Shown here piece after piece: positions 61,818 to 64,000 of a stretch of 64,000 nucleotides of DNA. Numbering within the stretch: position 1 is the first letter of the stretch; the number at the start of each line of letters is the position of its first letter. The position numbers and the translations under genes are program-made. Under the pieces are notes generated by a model that had not been told where the DNA came from, did no database searches, and saw only the letters and a list, made by a program, of their open reading frames with translations. The DNA is from Bilophila wadsworthia ATCC 49260 (lineage in GTDB: Bacteria; Desulfobacterota; Desulfovibrionia; Desulfovibrionales; Desulfovibrionaceae), in NCBI RefSeq assembly GCF_000701705.1, contig NZ_JNJP01000014.1, positions 6,460 to 70,459 on the forward strand, in the 5' to 3' direction.

Positions 61818-61942
61818 AGGAGGTGAGGCGGGGAGATAACCAATAGGGCGGCAAGATCCTCCTTAACTCAGGGAAAGCCGCCCCCCCTCACCTTTCAGGA
61901 AAGGAATGTTCCGAAAGAGACGGCGGGAAAGAAACGTTCCCG

Positions 61943-62500
61943 CTACTTTGAAAGCAGCTCCGGATGCTCCCGCTTGGCCTCGGCGTAGCGGTCAAGAATG
62001 TCGGACAGCACGAAATGTCCGTTCGCCAGCGCGGTACGGAACAGGGCCGTCACCCCGGCGATCTTGACGTCGCGCGTGCTGAGCGGCTCGTCCACGGTGC
62101 CCTTTCCCCCCGAGCCGGAGGACAGCTCGCACAAGCCGAGGAAGAAGAGCGCATCATGGAGCCGGGCCTGCGCTTCGGCGTGCGTCCCGCTCCGTACCGT
62201 TTCCCAGAGCCGCTCGGTGAACGTCCGCAGGCCGTCCTGATTGTCCCTCAGGTCCGATACCGGGACTTCGATCTGGGCATACGGAGGCGCGGAATGCTCC
62301 TCCAGCCAAAAAGCCGCCCGCTCCCAGCCCAGCCAGAGCGCTGCGCAGAGCACCGGCACGGCGGCAAGGAACAGGCCGCGCCTGAGCCGCGCCTTCGGCG
62401 TCATCCGGGCGCGGTTTCTGATCCAGTAGCGGATTTCAACAAGCGCGCCCAGCAGAAGGAGTAAGAGAAACGGGGCATAGGTCAACGGATCTGCGTTCAT
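61943..62500 (-). CDS. Small membrane protein of unknown function
   Basis: 185 residues. Two membrane helices near the N-terminus (YAPFLLLLLLGALVEIRYWI and GLFLAAVPVLCAALWLGWERAAFWL) and a soluble C-terminal two thirds with no motif I know (DNQDGLRTFTERLWETVRSGTHAEAQARLHDALFFLGLCEL). Codon use is like that of the neighbours. Single gene, start ATG 62500 after GAGGAGG. Confidence 0.65.
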   Translation of the reverse strand: MNADPLTYAPFLLLLLLGALVEIRYWIRNRARMTPKARLRRGLFLAAVPVLCAALWLGWERAAFWLEEHSAPPYAQIEVPVSDLRDNQDGLRTFTERLWETVRSGTHAEAQARLHDALFFLGLCELSSGSGGKGTVDEPLSTRDVKIAGVTALFRTALANGHFVLSDILDRYAEAKREHPELLSK

Positions 62501-63130
62501 GCGGCCTCCTCGTCATTCGCCGCGGCCGGATGCGGAACCTGCACCCCGGAGTGGGCAGCCCTGCGTGCGGCAATCCCATCATGCCCCTTCGGGCCACCGC
62601 GCGCAACGGACAAACGGGAGGACTCGCCGGACGTCTGCGGGCTTCGGGGCGCGGCACGCGTGCGATCCGGAAACGGTTGTCCGGTCCCCATGCGCCAGCC
62701 CGACTATCGCCATGCCGTCTTTTCCGTGATGAAAAGAATGCTCCTGACTTCCGGTAAAACCTCCGAAAACACGCAGGGCCCCTCAACATGCCGCCGCTAT
62801 AGACGGCTTCATCAATTTCTGCAATCATTCCCCCGACTTCATCAAAGGCGACAACCCAAACTACGTCCAAAACAAATGTGGCCTTTCTCTGGGGAAAGGT
62901 TCCCTCTCCAAGCCCTCCCACCTCCCAAGACATTTTGTATGGGTCGACGGCGGGACGGGTGGCGTGTAAGGCCGTTTCGGATGCGGACGTCTCCCGGCTA
63001 CATGGATAAAAAATACAAGAAGATGAAAACAGAAAAGACGAGGAAATATCCCCTTGTCTTTTTTGCCTGAAAATCTTTGAAGAAGCCCGTCACACGGAGC
63101 GAACACTCCCATATCACGGGAAAATACCGA
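62501..63130. other. Gene-free stretch
   Basis: 630 bp with only overlapping short frames. Part of it (62885-62935, CTGGGGAAAGGTTCCCTCTCCAAGCCCTCCCACC in two pieces) resembles a decayed copy of the hairpin repeat. I see no RNA gene. Confidence 0.45.
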
Positions 63131-63235
63131 ACAGGGATTCGATAAACACAAAAGTCTTTGGAAAGGGAGGGATGGGGTTTGGGGAAGGGAGGGAAAAGCT
63201 TTTCTTCAGAAAAGTTTTCCCTCCCTTCCCCAATG
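63131..63235. repeat. Dispersed intergenic hairpin repeat, copy R5 (best copy)
   Basis: Begins GGGATTCGATAAACACAAAAG, has a GGAAAGGGAGGGATGGGG block, and ends in a hairpin with 18-base arms: 63181-63198 (GGGGAAGGGAGGGAAAAG) and 63214-63231, around CTTTTCTTCAGAAAA. It lies just after the stop of the 63251 gene and probably terminates it. Confidence 0.75.
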
Positions 63236-63250
63236 CTTCAAAGGAGCTGC

Positions 63251-63805
63251 TTATGCGCAGTCGTGCTTGTCCCAGGGTTCGCGGTTGTCGCGCTGGATGA
63301 CGGACTCCATACGGACGAGGGCTTCCTTGAGTTTCTTGATTTCTTCCAGCTTGAGGTTGGGATTCTTCATCACCTGATAGATGATCGCGCCGGTGCAGTC
63401 CTCGTCGATGGGCAGGTCGGCGATGGTGGCGATGGTCACGGCGATGTCCTGCGCGTTGACGGCACGTCCGACGATGCCCGCCTTGGGGTTGACGGCAAGC
63501 CCGTAGAAGGCCGTGCCGGAAGCGGAAACGACCACGACCAGCGTGCGGCGGTCGGCGGCTTCAAGAGCCGGGGCGAGGGCGTCCGCACCTTCGACGATCA
63601 CCAGCGCGGCGTCCGCTTCAAACGCGGCTTCGATGCCGGATGCGCCAGCGCAAACTCCGCCGAGGGCGACGGCCAGATCCTTGAGCCCGGCGGCGTCCGC
63701 ATGGGACAGCACGGCGGCCTTTTTCTTCAGCTTGTCCAGCGCCCCGCCGGAACCGTTGAGATCAAGCGCATCTGCCAACACGAGAAGGGCTTTCTTTTCA
63801 GCCAT
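63251..63805 (-). CDS. Conserved hypothetical protein, alkaline-phosphatase-superfamily-like end
   Basis: 184 residues, Ala-rich, start ATG 63805. Two Rossmann-like halves (KKALLVLADALDLNG; RRTLVVVVSASGTAFYGLAVNPKAGIVG) and a C-terminal part (NAQDIAVTIATIADLPIDEDCTGAIIYQVMKNPNLKLEEIKKLKEALVRM) that recalls the end of alkaline-phosphatase-superfamily hydrolases, where a similar GRAV-DIA-T-LP pattern occurs. The metal-binding part of those enzymes is absent, so catalysis is unlikely. Function unknown. Confidence 0.6.
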   Translation of the reverse strand: MAEKKALLVLADALDLNGSGGALDKLKKKAAVLSHADAAGLKDLAVALGGVCAGASGIEAAFEADAALVIVEGADALAPALEAADRRTLVVVVSASGTAFYGLAVNPKAGIVGRAVNAQDIAVTIATIADLPIDEDCTGAIIYQVMKNPNLKLEEIKKLKEALVRMESVIQRDNREPWDKHDCA

Positions 63806-64000
63806 GACAATATTCCTTATTCGACGGGCAGTAACCCGTTGTTGTTTTTCCCCCTTCCCGCGCGGCAGGAACTCCCTGCCAACCGCGAAAGAGGGGGTAT
63901 AACATCCCCTTTCCCCGCCCAGCAGGAACTCCCGCCGCGCGGCCTCCCCACCAGTCAAAACGTTTGGGGGGATGAGGGGTGGGGGTCCGGGGGAGGGGAG

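Overview
The window is GC-rich, gene-dense bacterial DNA. It looks like a Desulfovibrionaceae-type anaerobe (Bilophila- or Mailhella-like). The evidence is a twin-arginine molybdopterin oxidoreductase, an indolepyruvate:ferredoxin oxidoreductase paired with an ADP-forming acyl-CoA synthetase, a tripartite tricarboxylate transporter, several sigma-54 activators, and a probable type III secretion effector/chaperone pair. The lineage is inferred from gene content only. No rRNA, tRNA, CRISPR array, insertion sequence or phage was found.

Layout. 0-1.3 kb: start of an exported molybdopterin oxidoreductase and a secreted ComEA-like protein. 1.8-2.8 kb: head-to-head remnants of a sigma-54 activator and an aldolase. 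2.9-11.5 kb: a hydroxy-acid module (SDR, LarA-like protein, IclR regulator, HpcH aldolase, D-2-hydroxyacid dehydrogenase, TctABC) with GTTCCA/TGGAAC operators. 12.1-15.5 kb: TonB-ExbD-ExbB with a two-part COG0523 metallochaperone. 15.9-19.4 kb: GntR operon with a TAT-exported metallo-beta-lactamase-fold protein and a polytopic membrane protein. 21-39.4 kb: a large divergent locus. One arm is an amino-acid-type ABC transporter, two M24-fold hydrolases that have lost metal ligands, and a RidA homologue, with PhzF beyond a terminator. The other arm is an acyl-CoA synthetase, IorAB, a D-aminoacylase-like amidohydrolase, an IclR regulator and a hydantoinase-like enzyme. 39.6-41.9 kb: an ArgA-type acetyltransferase and an HD-GYP protein. 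42.1-50.4 kb: a PrpR-like activator facing a sigma-54 promoter that drives a four-carbon acid-sugar operon. 51.2-55.3 kb: a 1219-residue effector candidate and a CesT-like chaperone. 55.4-57.3 kb: a decayed radical-SAM activase, a small winged-helix protein and an EamA transporter. 57.5-61.7 kb: GcvH-like protein, Lpd and OsmC, divergent from a PAS/sigma-54 regulator. The rest is hypothetical genes and intergenic repeats.

How the genes work together. The 21-39 kb locus reads as a scavenging pathway. An N-modified, probably aromatic, amino acid derivative would be imported, unblocked by ring- and amide-opening hydrolases, converted to a 2-oxo acid by a transaminase encoded elsewhere, oxidised by IorAB to an aryl-acyl-CoA, and turned into ATP by the ADP-forming synthetase. 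The two arms share a 14-bp operator. The 44-50 kb operon fits import, oxidation, phosphorylation and decarboxylation of a C4 sugar acid to triose phosphate. OsmC, Lpd and the GcvH-like lipoyl carrier together could form an NADH-driven, lipoyl-dependent peroxidase chain. The most striking element is the effector/chaperone pair. The effector carries a C-terminal HD-type domain that recalls the phosphodiesterase domain of Legionella SidE proteins, and a central DUF3626-like stretch.
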